Positions 26,627-36,214 of a stretch of DNA of 58,458 bases are shown here, one piece after another (position 1 is the stretch's first letter; each line of letters opens with the position of its first letter). The DNA comes from an uncultured Pelagibacteraceae bacterium (GTDB lineage: Bacteria; Pseudomonadota; Alphaproteobacteria; Pelagibacterales; Pelagibacteraceae). Position numbers and translations under genes: made by a program. The notes below the pieces were generated by a model. It saw only the letters and a list, made by a program, of their open reading frames with translations, was not told where the DNA came from and did not search any database. Location: contig CACGWQ010000007.1 of NCBI GenBank assembly GCA_902576815.1, positions 1-58,458 on the forward strand. Direction: 5' to 3'.

Positions 26627-28966
26627 ATGAGCCAAATATTTAAAAGATTGATACTTTATTCATTAATACTAAGTTTTTTAACTATAATATCTATTATAGC
26701 AGTATTATGGATTTATTCGAATGATTTGCCAGATTTTAAATATTTAAAAAACTACAAACCCCCTGTATCAAGTAAAGTTTATTCTGGTAATGGAGTATTA
26801 ATCAGCGATTTTTCTACTGAGAAAAGAATATTCATACCTTATGTAGCTGTTCCAAAAACTGTAATTAATTCATTTTTATCTTCTGAGGACAAAAACTTTT
26901 TTAAACATCCTGGTGTAGATGCAAAAGGAGTTATTAGAGCTTTTAAAAATAATATAGTTAATATTTTACAAGATAGAAGGTTAGAAGGTGCATCTACAAT
27001 AACCCAGCAAGTTGCAAAAAATTTTTTATTAAATAATGAAATTAGTATTGATAGAAAAATAAAAGAAGCAATACTTGCATTTAGAATTGAGAGAACATTA
27101 TCAAAACAAAGAATATTAGAATTATATTTAAATCAGATTTATTTAGGAGAAGGTAGTTATGGAATTGCATCAGCTAGTCTAAGATACTTTAATAAATCAA
27201 TAAATGACTTAAATTATGCCGAAGCATCATTGCTTGCAGCGTTACCAAAAGCACCAAGTAAATATAATCCATACAAAAATTTAAAATTAGCAAAATATAG
27301 ACGAGATTTAGTTCTTAAAAACTTATTAGAAAATAAATATATCGATAGTAGAGAATACGAAAAATATATAAATGAAAAAATCATTTTAAAAAAAAGAAAA
27401 AATAAATTTAATGAAGATGTGAAATATTATGTTCAAGACGTAAGAAAAAAAGTAATTGAAAAATATGGATTTGATAAAGTTTACAAAGAGGGATTGATTA
27501 TTAAAACACCAATAGATTTAAGTATTCAAAAAATTGCAACTCAATCATTGAGAAATGGGCTAGAAAAATTTGACAGACGAAAAGGCTGGAGAGGTCCTAT
27601 AGCAAATAAAAAAAAATTAAAAAATTGGAATGATAATTTATCAAAGTATAAATTAGAAAAGTCAATTGGTTGGGAATTGGCAATAGTAAAGAATATAAAA
27701 AAATTTAAAGCAAATATTGAAACAGAATTTGGTGAAGAAGGAGTTATAAATATTAAGGATATTGATTGGACAAGACAAAATTTTAATAATCTTTTTAAAG
27801 TAGGAGATATAATTTACGTAAAAAAAATTAATGATAACAATTATGATTTAAAACAACTGCCAAAAGTTAATGGTGCAATAATTGTTATGGATCCATTTAC
27901 TGGACGAGTATTAGGCTTATCGGGAGGTTTTAGTTTTAAAAAAAGTGAATTTAACAGGTCCACGCAAGCTTTAAGACAACCTGGATCAGCATTTAAGCCT
28001 TTCATTTATGCATTAGCTCTTGAAAATAATTTTTCACCCACATCATTAGTCTTAGATGCTCCAATTGTAATGGAACAAGGTAGTGATCTAAAATTGTGGA
28101 AACCAGAAAATTATGGGAAAAAGTTTTATGGACCATCAACTCTAAGAACTGGAGTGGAAAAATCAAGAAATCTTATGACAGTAAGAATCGCGCAAGAATT
28201 AGGAATAGCAAAAATTATTGAATTTTCAAAAAGATTAAATATTTATAAAAGTCCAGATGAACTAATGTCAATTTCTCTAGGTTCAGCAGAAACAACTTTG
28301 ATTAAGATCACTTCAGCTTATTGTTCCTTTGTTAACTCGGGTTTTTTGGTCAATCCAATCTTGATTGATAGAATTCAAAATAGTGAGGGTAAAACTATAT
28401 TTAAAGATAATAAAAGATATTGTGAGAATTGTGATAAAATTTCTTATACAGGAAAAAGTGAACCTATAATAAAAAATACCTATAATAAAATTTTCTCCTC
28501 TGAAACAGCCTATCAAATGACCTCGATACTAAATGGAGTAATTGAAAGAGGCACTGGAAAAAAATTAAAAAAATTGAATATAGAACTCGCAGGTAAAACT
28601 GGTACAACAAATAAAAACACAGATACCTGGTTTATTGGCTTTACATCTAACCTAGTTATAGGTGTTTATGTTGGATATGATAATCCGAAAAGTTTAGGAA
28701 AATATGAAACTGGATCAAAAACTGCCTTACCAATATTTGAGGAATTTATAAGAAAAGCAGTTAATTTTTCAGACGCAAGACCTTTTAAAATACCCGATAA
28801 TATAAAAATGATGGTTGTTGATTCAAAGACTGGTAAGAGAGCATCTTATGGTTCAAAAGAGACGATTGTAGAATCATTTAAAAAACATAAGATTGAAAAT
28901 AAATCGTTGGATATTGATAGAGTATTTGAAAATTCAATTAAAAACAATATACTTAAATTCTACTAA
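26627..28966 (+). CDS. mrcA: Penicillin-binding protein 1A, bifunctional
   Basis: PBP1A polymerises and crosslinks peptidoglycan in the periplasm, anchored by one N-terminal helix (about residues 7-30). The GT51 domain has SSEDKNFFKHPG (Glu87) and GASTITQQVAKNFLL. The transpeptidase has the serine in GSAFKP (S454-K457), the SRN motif (EKSRNLM) and KTGTTNKNTDTWFIGF (KTG from 657). At 779 residues it matches the family, including an inserted OB-like region between the domains. The stop overlaps the prfB start by one base (TAATG). Confidence 0.95.
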   Translation: MSQIFKRLILYSLILSFLTIISIIAVLWIYSNDLPDFKYLKNYKPPVSSKVYSGNGVLISDFSTEKRIFIPYVAVPKTVINSFLSSEDKNFFKHPGVDAKGVIRAFKNNIVNILQDRRLEGASTITQQVAKNFLLNNEISIDRKIKEAILAFRIERTLSKQRILELYLNQIYLGEGSYGIASASLRYFNKSINDLNYAEASLLAALPKAPSKYNPYKNLKLAKYRRDLVLKNLLENKYIDSREYEKYINEKIILKKRKNKFNEDVKYYVQDVRKKVIEKYGFDKVYKEGLIIKTPIDLSIQKIATQSLRNGLEKFDRRKGWRGPIANKKKLKNWNDNLSKYKLEKSIGWELAIVKNIKKFKANIETEFGEEGVINIKDIDWTRQNFNNLFKVGDIIYVKKINDNNYDLKQLPKVNGAIIVMDPFTGRVLGLSGGFSFKKSEFNRSTQALRQPGSAFKPFIYALALENNFSPTSLVLDAPIVMEQGSDLKLWKPENYGKKFYGPSTLRTGVEKSRNLMTVRIAQELGIAKIIEFSKRLNIYKSPDELMSISLGSAETTLIKITSAYCSFVNSGFLVNPILIDRIQNSEGKTIFKDNKRYCENCDKISYTGKSEPIIKNTYNKIFSSETAYQMTSILNGVIERGTGKKLKKLNIELAGKTGTTNKNTDTWFIGFTSNLVIGVYVGYDNPKSLGKYETGSKTALPIFEEFIRKAVNFSDARPFKIPDNIKMMVVDSKTGKRASYGSKETIVESFKKHKIENKSLDIDRVFENSIKNNILKFY

Positions 28967-30064
28967 TGAATATTGAAATTGAAGAACTAAATTCAGAAAT
29001 TAATAAAAGAAATATCAGAATTAAGGAGTATCTTTGAAAAAAATAATTTTTTATTTAAATGTAAAAAATTAGAGAAAAAAATTGAAGATAAAAATTTTTG
29101 GTCAAATAGAAAAGAAGCTGAGAATATTCTCAAAGAAAAAAAAAATTTAGATAATTTAATAAATAGCCAGCTCACTATTGAGAAAGATTTATTAGAATTA
29201 TATGAAATATATAAATTAGCACTTTCTGAAAACGACAGTGACTACTTAGATGAAATATTAAATAAATTAAAGGTTTTAAAAAACTTCTCAAAAGAAGTTG
29301 AAATTAAATGTTTCTTATCTGGAGAAAGTGATAGTCTTAATTGTTATTTAGAATTTCATGCAGGTGCTGGAGGAACGGAGTCTCAAGATTGGGCTGGTAT
29401 GTTAAGGCGAATGTATATGAAATGGGCAACAAATAAAAATTATAAAATTGAATTGATTAATGAGCACAAAGGGGAAGAAGCTGGAATAAAATCCTCTACA
29501 ATAAAAATTTCTGGTGATTATATTTATGGTTTTTTAAAATATGAGACTGGAATACATAGATTAGTTAGAATTTCTCCTTTCGACTCTGGAGCAAGAAGAC
29601 ATACTAGTTTCGCTAGTGTCTGGATTTATCCGGTAGTTAAAGATGATATTGATATTGATATTTTAGATAAGGATTTAAGGATAGATACATACAGATCAAG
29701 CGGAGCAGGAGGCCAACATGTAAATACAACAGATAGTGCTGTTAGAATTACTCATCTGCCTTCAAAAATTGTTGTTCAATGTCAGAACGAAAGATCTCAA
29801 CATAAAAATAAACAAACTTGTATGAATATGCTCAGAGCAAGACTTTATGAATTGGAATTAGAAAAAAGAGACCAACAAAATCAAAATATTGAAAATTTAA
29901 AATCTGAAATAGGTTGGGGACATCAAATTAGATCTTATATATTACATCCTTATAAACTAGTAAAAGACAATAGAACAAAATTTGAAAACACAAGTCCAGA
30001 AAAAGTTCTTGATGGAGATCTAGATTTATTTCTGGAAAAATCTTTATACAAAATAAATGCTTAA
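28966..30064 (+). CDS. prfB: Peptide chain release factor 2 (programmed +1 frameshift)
   Basis: RF2 terminates translation at UGA and UAA. The gene is read in two frames: 23 codons from ATG 28966 end at an in-frame TGA (29035-29037). Reading then continues in the +1 frame from GAA at 29036 to the stop at 30062-30064, for about 365 residues. The second part contains FHAGAGGTESQDWAG, the stop-recognition SPF in RISPFDSGARRHTSF, and the peptidyl-transferase motif GGQ in SSGAGGQHVNTTDSAVRI. The start overlaps mrcA and the end overlaps the AsmA-like gene by 8 bp. An automatic caller would show only the 3' part, from about 29399. Confidence 0.95.
29023..29037 (+). promoter_or_regulatory. prfB programmed frameshift site
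   Basis: AAGGAG (29023-29028), then TAT, the slippery CTT (29032-29034) and TGA (29035-29037). This is the Shine-Dalgarno-CUU-UGA arrangement used for autoregulation of RF2: low RF2 makes the ribosome pause at UGA and slip +1. The base after UGA is A. Confidence 0.93.
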
Positions 30065-32633
30065 GAGTTTATTTAAATTTCTATTTCTTATATTTCTAGC
30101 ATTAGCTGCATTAATTTTCTATTTAAGCGTTTATGGCATCGAGACAAATAAATTTAATAATATAATAAATGAAAAATTTCAAAAGATTAATCCAAACTTA
30201 AATTTATTATTAAGTGATGTGTATCTAAAACTAAATATTAGAAAATTATTAATTAATATTGAAGTAAATAAAAGTGAGGTAACTATAGATAATTCAAAAC
30301 TAAATTTATCAAAAATTAAAGCTAGCGTGAATATTTTTAAACTTATAAAAAAACAAAATTCAATTGATCAATTGGAAATCAATCTAGAGGAAAACAAAAT
30401 CAAAGATTTAGCAAGCTTTTTGAATGAATATGACTTTAATTTAGCAAGATTTATTTTATTTAATCAAATAGATGATGGGGTTGCAAAAATTTCAATTAAA
30501 ATAAATTTAAATGATAATGATCGATCTAAAATTGATTATAAATTAAATGGTTACGTTAAAAATGGAAAAATAAATTTTCTAAATAAACATAAAATTTCTA
30601 ACATAAATTTTAAATTTAAATTTGGTAATAAAAAAACACAATTAAATGACTTAAAATTTAATTACTCAAATTTGAATTTTTTATCAAATAACATAATTAT
30701 TGAAAAATCAAAAAATTTTTATGTAAAAGGGGATTTAGAAAATATAAAGGGAAACATTTTACCTAAAGCGATAACTAAATATTTAGACAAAAATTTTAAT
30801 TTTTTTGATGAAAAATATACAAATATTTACTCTAAAAATAATTTTTCGTTTATTATAAAAGATAACAAACTTCAAAATCTTAGATTAAATTCAAAAATTA
30901 ATTACGACAAACTAATATTAAATCCAGAATATACAGAGTTATTTTATTTAGAAAATGGAGTAATAGAGAGCAATTATAATAATAATATTTTAAATTTATC
31001 TTTGAATAGTCAATTTAAATTTTTTAATGATGATTATAACTCAGAACTTAAAAATAATTTGAAAGTAAGGATAAACAGAAAAAATAAAAAAACAAAATTA
31101 TTAATAGAGTTTGATAATAATGAAAATATTATAGAGACTAAAGAATTAACTAAATTTTTCGATCAATTAAAAGATTTAAATTTAAGTAAGAAGTTAAAAA
31201 TTAGCTCAAACAATAAAATAGATTTAGAAATAGATAAAAATAATAATTTCAAAATTAATGAAATAGATACAAGTTTAAAAGTTGATAAATTTAAAGTTTT
31301 TCTCGACAACCCAAATTTAAAAAAATTCTTTCCAGAATTTAAAAATAATATAAGTTTTTATAATAATAATTTTAAAATTAAATTAGTAAATAAAAAAATT
31401 TCAATTTCATCTAATCATGAATACTTTTTTGAAAATAAAAAAAATATGGACAAAATAAATTTAAAATTAGTAAAGACCAAAGATAATATTAATATAATAG
31501 CTAATTGGATTTTGGATAATCAAAATATAAATATTAGTGAATTAAATTTTACTAAACCTAAGAAAGAATTTGCTAATATTAAAACTAATTTCAATATAAA
31601 TAATAAAAAATTTCTTATTAATGATTTCAATTTTAAAAATAAAAATGGTTATATTAAAATAAATAATCTTAAGTTTGCTAAAAATTATAAAATTCAAAAC
31701 ATAGAATTTGCAGAATTAAATTTAATTAATAAGAAAAGTATGCCAATTCAAGTTTCATTAACAAAAAAAAATTCCGATTACTTCATTTCAGGCAATTTCT
31801 TTGATGCATCAAGCCAAATTAAAAATTTTATAAAAAATCAAAATCAAACCTCAAAAATGAAATTATTTTCAAATCTTAATTCCAAGATAAATATTAAAAT
31901 TGAAAAAATATTAATTGATAAAGATAGTTACTTTAACAATTTTAATGGAAATATAAGATTTAAAAAAAATAATATCTACTTTTCTGATATTAATTCACTA
32001 ATAAATAATAAACATAAATTTAAATTTAATTTGCTAACCGACAAGAATAATCAAAAAATAACAAATTTATTTATTGAAAATCCAGAATCTTTTATAAAAA
32101 ATTATGATTTCATCAAAGGGTTTAAAGAAGGAAAATTAGTTTATGAGTCAGTAAAAATAAATAATAAGTCAAGATCAAAATTAAATATTTACAATTTTAA
32201 AATTAGAGAGGTTCCAATTTTGGCAAAATTGCTAACTCTAGCTTCTTTACAAGGAATAGCGGATCTTTTAACAGGCGAGGGTATTAGATTTGATGAATTT
32301 GAAATGGACTATATTACTACAAAAAATAAAACTGAAATTAAAGAAATGTTTGCCTTAGGTCCTGCTATTTCAATTCTTATGGAGGGTTATATTGTAAAAA
32401 ATGAAGTTACAAGCCTAAGAGGAACATTAGTTCCGGCCACAACAATTAATAAATCAATTTCGAAAATACCTTTATTAGGTGATATACTGGTAGGAAAAAA
32501 AGTTGGAGAAGGTGTTTTTGGTGTTAGTTTTAAAATAAAAGGAGCTCCAAAAAAACTTAAAACCACTGTAAATCCAATTAAAACATTAACGCCAAGATTT
32601 ATTACAAGAACGCTAGAAAAAATTTCAAATTAA
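30057..32633 (+). CDS. AsmA-like/DUF3971-type large envelope protein
   Basis: An 858-residue protein with one N-terminal transmembrane helix (about residues 5-27, FLFLIFLALAALIFYLSVYGI). A very long beta-rich K/N/I region follows, then a conserved C-terminal block: REVPILAKLLTLASLQGIADLLTGEGIRFDEFEMDY, then MEGYIVKNEVTSLRGTLVPATTIN and PLLGDILVGKKVGEGVFGVSFKIKGAPKKLKTTVNPI. That end is typical of AsmA-like C-terminal proteins (YhdP/TamB group). These are thought to bridge inner and outer membranes and move phospholipids; here that role is inferred. Its start overlaps prfB. Confidence 0.85.
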   Translation: MLKSLFKFLFLIFLALAALIFYLSVYGIETNKFNNIINEKFQKINPNLNLLLSDVYLKLNIRKLLINIEVNKSEVTIDNSKLNLSKIKASVNIFKLIKKQNSIDQLEINLEENKIKDLASFLNEYDFNLARFILFNQIDDGVAKISIKINLNDNDRSKIDYKLNGYVKNGKINFLNKHKISNINFKFKFGNKKTQLNDLKFNYSNLNFLSNNIIIEKSKNFYVKGDLENIKGNILPKAITKYLDKNFNFFDEKYTNIYSKNNFSFIIKDNKLQNLRLNSKINYDKLILNPEYTELFYLENGVIESNYNNNILNLSLNSQFKFFNDDYNSELKNNLKVRINRKNKKTKLLIEFDNNENIIETKELTKFFDQLKDLNLSKKLKISSNNKIDLEIDKNNNFKINEIDTSLKVDKFKVFLDNPNLKKFFPEFKNNISFYNNNFKIKLVNKKISISSNHEYFFENKKNMDKINLKLVKTKDNINIIANWILDNQNINISELNFTKPKKEFANIKTNFNINNKKFLINDFNFKNKNGYIKINNLKFAKNYKIQNIEFAELNLINKKSMPIQVSLTKKNSDYFISGNFFDASSQIKNFIKNQNQTSKMKLFSNLNSKINIKIEKILIDKDSYFNNFNGNIRFKKNNIYFSDINSLINNKHKFKFNLLTDKNNQKITNLFIENPESFIKNYDFIKGFKEGKLVYESVKINNKSRSKLNIYNFKIREVPILAKLLTLASLQGIADLLTGEGIRFDEFEMDYITTKNKTEIKEMFALGPAISILMEGYIVKNEVTSLRGTLVPATTINKSISKIPLLGDILVGKKVGEGVFGVSFKIKGAPKKLKTTVNPIKTLTPRFITRTLEKISN

Positions 32634-33853
32634 ATTATAATTTTAAAATGTCTTTTTTTACCGATTGATAATTTAAAAAATTTATTTTTATCAATAATAT
32701 TTTTTGAAATTATAAATTTTTCATCATCTATATTCTGATTATTAATTTTAATTCCATTTGATTTCACTAACCTTCTAATTTCGCTTTTCGATAAATTTTT
32801 ATCAATAATTGTAATCAAGTTAATTATATCTTTTCCAATATTAGATTTATCAATTTTAGTTCCTGGAAGATTTTCTCCAGTAGAATTTTCTGAAAAGGAG
32901 TTTTTTGCAATTTGCGCTGCTTCAACTGAAGCCTCAGCCCCATGTAGCATAGATGTAGCCTCATTTGCTAAAATAATTTTTTGATGATTTATATCTTGAC
33001 TACTTATCTTGTTTATTTCAATTAAATTTAAATCTGTGAACATTTTTAAAAATTTTAATACATCTCTATCATCAGTATTTCTCCAGAATTGCCAATAATC
33101 AAATACAGAAAATAATTTTTTATCAAGCCAGATTGCACCACTTTCTGTTTTTCCCATCTTAGCTCCTGATGCTAAAGTTATAAGATTAGTTGTTAAACCA
33201 TAAACTTCTTTTGATGAATGTCTTTTAATTAATTCTACTCCGTTTACAATATTTCCCCATTGATCGGATCCTCCAATTTGTAATAAACAATTTTCATTAT
33301 TATTTAGTTCTAAAAAATCATATGCTTGTAAAATCATATAATTAAATTCCATATAACTTAATGATTGTTCTCTTTCTAATCTTAACTTAACACTATCAAA
33401 GCTTAACATTTTATTAATTGTAAAATGTTTTCCTATGTCTCTTAAAAAAGAAATATAATTTAAATTTTTTAACCATGTATAATTATTAACGAATATAGGA
33501 GATACTTTTTTGTCATTAGTCTTTAAAAAAATTTTTAGTATTTTTTCTATACTTTTAATATTTTTTTCAATTTCGCTGTCTTCTAAAATCTTTCTGGTTT
33601 TATCCTTTCCAGAAGGATCACCTATTCTAGTTGTTCCACCTCCTAATAAAACAATAGGTTTGTGACCATGTTTTTGAAGTAGCCTTAAACACATTATCTG
33701 TAGTAAGCTACCAACATGCAAGCTTGGTGCCGTACAATCAAATCCAATATATCCTTTTATGCTTTGATCATTCAGTTTTTTATCCAATGCCTTTTCATCT
33801 GTGCATTGATAATAATAGCCCCTATCTTTAAATTCTTTTAAAAAGTGATTCAT
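32630..33853 (-). CDS. tyrS: Tyrosyl-tRNA synthetase
   Basis: TyrS charges tRNA-Tyr. I take the ATG at 33853 (MNHFLKEFKDRGYYYQCTD), 407 residues, as families start there; a Met seven codons upstream is possible. Class I motifs are present: HIGH-like HVGS at about 46-49 after GFDCTAPSL, and the KMSKS-equivalent AKMGKT. The tyrosine-binding YMILQAYDFLELN and QIGGSDQWGNI are intact. The C-terminal S4-like domain ends with LVKSNGIKINNQNI. It overlaps the AsmA-like gene by 4 bp. Confidence 0.96.
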   Translation of the reverse strand: MNHFLKEFKDRGYYYQCTDEKALDKKLNDQSIKGYIGFDCTAPSLHVGSLLQIMCLRLLQKHGHKPIVLLGGGTTRIGDPSGKDKTRKILEDSEIEKNIKSIEKILKIFLKTNDKKVSPIFVNNYTWLKNLNYISFLRDIGKHFTINKMLSFDSVKLRLEREQSLSYMEFNYMILQAYDFLELNNNENCLLQIGGSDQWGNIVNGVELIKRHSSKEVYGLTTNLITLASGAKMGKTESGAIWLDKKLFSVFDYWQFWRNTDDRDVLKFLKMFTDLNLIEINKISSQDINHQKIILANEATSMLHGAEASVEAAQIAKNSFSENSTGENLPGTKIDKSNIGKDIINLITIIDKNLSKSEIRRLVKSNGIKINNQNIDDEKFIISKNIIDKNKFFKLSIGKKRHFKIII

Positions 33854-33899
33854 AAGTGATAATTTAATATACATATTTTAATATAAATAATAATCAACA

Positions 33900-34997
33900 A
33901 TGGAAAATTCTTTTATTGCACTAGGTTTAATGAGTGGGACTTCTTTGGATGGAATTGATGCAAGTATTATAAAATCAGACGGAGAAGATATCTTAGAAAT
34001 AATTGATAATAAATATGAATCATATCCAGACGAATTCAAAAAAAGACTTTATACGTTTATTGAAAATATTAATAATAAAGAAGATATAAGGAGACATATT
34101 AATACTTACAAATCATTAGAAAGAGAGCTTACAATATATCACATAAAAGTTTCTCAAAAAATTATTAATAAAAAAAATATAAAAATTCAATTAGTTGGTT
34201 TTCATGGGCAAACAATAATACACAAACCTGAGGAGGGATACTCAATTCAAATGGGAGATGCTAATTTTCTTTCTCAAGCTTTAAGACAAAAAGTAATTCA
34301 TAATTTTAGGTCAAATGACATTAAAAATGGTGGAGAGGGAGCTCCTTTAGTTCCAGTTTATCACAAATTATTATCAAAAAAATTTCAACTAAATAAACCT
34401 ATTGTAATATTAAATATTGGAGGAATATCAAATTATACTTATTTTTATAAAAATGAATTAATTGCAAAAGATATTGGACCAGGAAATGTTTTAATTGATG
34501 AATACTTAAAAAAAACAAAAGGGATAAGCTATGATCATAATGGAAATATTGCTTTATCGGGAAATATAAATTATGACATAATTAATCAATTTTATGAACA
34601 TGAGTTATACAATGTAAAAGAAAAACATTCTTATGATAGAAAAGAATTTGATTTTGGTTTTGTTAAAGGTTTGGAATTAGAAGATGCAGTAGCTACATTA
34701 ACTTATTTTACAGCTATGATATTAGCTAAAAATTTAAAAAAAATTTCTCATAATGAAATTAATATAATTTTAAGTGGTGGAGGAAGAAAAAATTTAACTT
34801 TAGTAAATCATTTAAATAAATTGCTAAGTTACAAAATCTACCTAATAGATGAGTTAAATATCGACGGAGACTTCATTGAGTCACAAGCATTTGCATATTT
34901 GTCAATAAGATCTTATTTAAAAAAAAAATTAAGCTATCCAACAACCACAAATGTTCTTAAGCCAGTAACTGGCGGGCAAATTTTTGAAAATTTTTAA
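33900..34997 (+). CDS. anmK: Anhydro-N-acetylmuramic acid kinase
   Basis: AnmK recycles cell-wall anhydroMurNAc by hydrolysis and phosphorylation to MurNAc-6-phosphate. The 365 residues begin with the ATP-binding GLMSGTSLDGIDASII. They contain LVGFHGQTIIHKP, VILNIGGISNYTY, DIGPGNVLIDEY and IILSGGGRKN. It lies between divergent tyrS and a convergent hydrolase and overlaps the latter by 4 bp. Confidence 0.95.
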   Translation: MENSFIALGLMSGTSLDGIDASIIKSDGEDILEIIDNKYESYPDEFKKRLYTFIENINNKEDIRRHINTYKSLERELTIYHIKVSQKIINKKNIKIQLVGFHGQTIIHKPEEGYSIQMGDANFLSQALRQKVIHNFRSNDIKNGGEGAPLVPVYHKLLSKKFQLNKPIVILNIGGISNYTYFYKNELIAKDIGPGNVLIDEYLKKTKGISYDHNGNIALSGNINYDIINQFYEHELYNVKEKHSYDRKEFDFGFVKGLELEDAVATLTYFTAMILAKNLKKISHNEINIILSGGGRKNLTLVNHLNKLLSYKIYLIDELNIDGDFIESQAFAYLSIRSYLKKKLSYPTTTNVLKPVTGGQIFENF

Positions 34998-35659
34998 TAT
35001 AGAGCAATTTCTTTTTTTATATATTTAGTTAAAATATCTGATAAATTATCTTCCGCTCTTGAAAAAAAATGATTAGCATCATTGACGCCCTCGAAATCTA
35101 CCTTGATACCTTTTTGCGATCTTAGTCTTAAATCCATTTCTTTTAAATATTCTATCGGAACTAGTTCATCTTTTTTACCATACACAACTATTCCAGAAGT
35201 TGGGCATGGAGATAAAAAAGAAAAGTCATAAACATTGGGTTGAGGAGATATAGCTACAAATCTATTTATTTCTGGCCTTCTCATTAATAGTTGCATAGCA
35301 ATTAAAGAACCAAATGAAAATCCAGATATCCAACATTGTGAATTATCAAAATTTTCTCTTTCTAGCCAATCTAAAGCAGCTGCCGCATCGGCAAGCTCAC
35401 CTTGTCCATTATCAAACTCTCCATCACTTTTTCCAACACCTCTAAAATTAACTCTGCAAACTGAAAAACCATTATCAACAAAAGTTTGAAAAATATTAAC
35501 AGCAATTTTATTATTCATTGTACCGCCATACTGCGGATGAGGATGAAGAACTAAAGCAATAGGAGAAGTATTTTTTTTACTTTTATAATATTTCGCTTCC
35601 AGTCTACCTGCTGGACCAGGTATAAATATTTCTACTATTTTAGTATCTTTGTTTAACAT
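34994..35659 (-). CDS. Alpha/beta hydrolase (COG2945-like)
   Basis: A 221-residue single-domain alpha/beta hydrolase. Visible features are the oxyanion segment ALVLHPHPQYGGTMNN, the strand VCRVNFRGVGKSDGEFD, the nucleophile elbow GFSFGS (Ser115) and a C-terminal histidine in NDANHFFSRAED, with VYGKKDELVP supplying the acid. This pattern fits the alpha/beta hydrolase proteins of COG2945. The substrate is not known. It is divergent from the suf operon across 129 bp. Confidence 0.85.
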   Translation of the reverse strand: MLNKDTKIVEIFIPGPAGRLEAKYYKSKKNTSPIALVLHPHPQYGGTMNNKIAVNIFQTFVDNGFSVCRVNFRGVGKSDGEFDNGQGELADAAAALDWLERENFDNSQCWISGFSFGSLIAMQLLMRRPEINRFVAISPQPNVYDFSFLSPCPTSGIVVYGKKDELVPIEYLKEMDLRLRSQKGIKVDFEGVNDANHFFSRAEDNLSDILTKYIKKEIALY

Positions 35660-35736
35660 TGATTATCAATCTCAAAAAAAAATTACAATTTTCTATCAAA
35701 ATTAAGCGACAAAATGCAAGCAATATAAATCAGCTC

Positions 35737-35761
35737 AATCTTGACTAATTTAGTCAGGTAT
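35737..35761 (+). promoter_or_regulatory. IscR type 1 operator upstream of the suf operon
   Basis: Bases 35742-35756 are a perfect palindrome, TGACTAATTTAGTCA. Aligned to the E. coli IscR type 1 consensus (ATASYYGACTRWWWYAGTCRRSTAT) the 25-bp site fits at 23 positions, mismatching only two of the first three. It overlaps the -35 element, so [2Fe-2S]-IscR bound here would block its own operon. That is the known behaviour of IscR in other bacteria; here it is inferred. Confidence 0.85.
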
Positions 35762-35768
35762 ATATAAA
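35741..35768 (+). promoter_or_regulatory. Sigma-70-type promoter for iscR-suf
   Basis: TTGACT (35741-35746) and TATAAA (35763-35768) are separated by 16 bp, followed by the iscR start at 35789. The -35 element is inside the IscR operator, supporting repression when clusters are plentiful. Confidence 0.7.
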
Positions 35769-35788
35769 CCTCGCTAATTAAGGTAAAT

Positions 35789-36214
35789 ATGAAATTGTCT
35801 ACAAAAAGCAGGTATGCTGTGATGGCCTTAGCTGACATAGCAAGATTTAAACACAATGAGCCAATATCGCTAAGGGATATATCTATTAGACAAGGAATAT
35901 CCTTAGTTTATTTGGAACAATTATTTTTAAAATTAAAAAAAAATGAAATAGTAAAAAGTATCAGAGGCAAAAAGGGAGGATACACTCTAAACAAAAGTCC
36001 TGGTGAAATTAAAATCTCTGAAATTCTTTCTGCTGTAGAAGAAAAAGTTAAAACTATTGGTTGCCAAAAACATTCAAAAAAAGGATGTAATGGAAAATCT
36101 GCCAAATGCATCACCCACAATCTATGGGACGAGCTAGAGACACATATAAATATATTTTTTCAAGAAAAAAATTTAGGAGATTTAATAAATAAAACTGAAA
36201 ATAGACCGGTATGA
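35789..36214 (+). CDS. iscR: Rrf2-family Fe-S regulator IscR
   Basis: IscR senses cellular Fe-S status through a labile [2Fe-2S] cluster and controls Fe-S assembly genes. The 141 residues have an Rrf2 winged helix ([18 protein letters not shown], then [32 protein letters not shown]). The ligands are Cys92, Cys100, Cys107 and His110 (CITHNLW). The Cys-Cys spacing is C-x7-C-x6-C, slightly longer than in E. coli. These ligands and the type 1 DNA site argue for IscR rather than RirA. It overlaps sufB by 4 bp and heads the operon. Confidence 0.92.
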   Translation: MKLSTKSRYAVMALADIARFKHNEPISLRDISIRQGISLVYLEQLFLKLKKNEIVKSIRGKKGGYTLNKSPGEIKISEILSAVEEKVKTIGCQKHSKKGCNGKSAKCITHNLWDELETHINIFFQEKNLGDLINKTENRPV

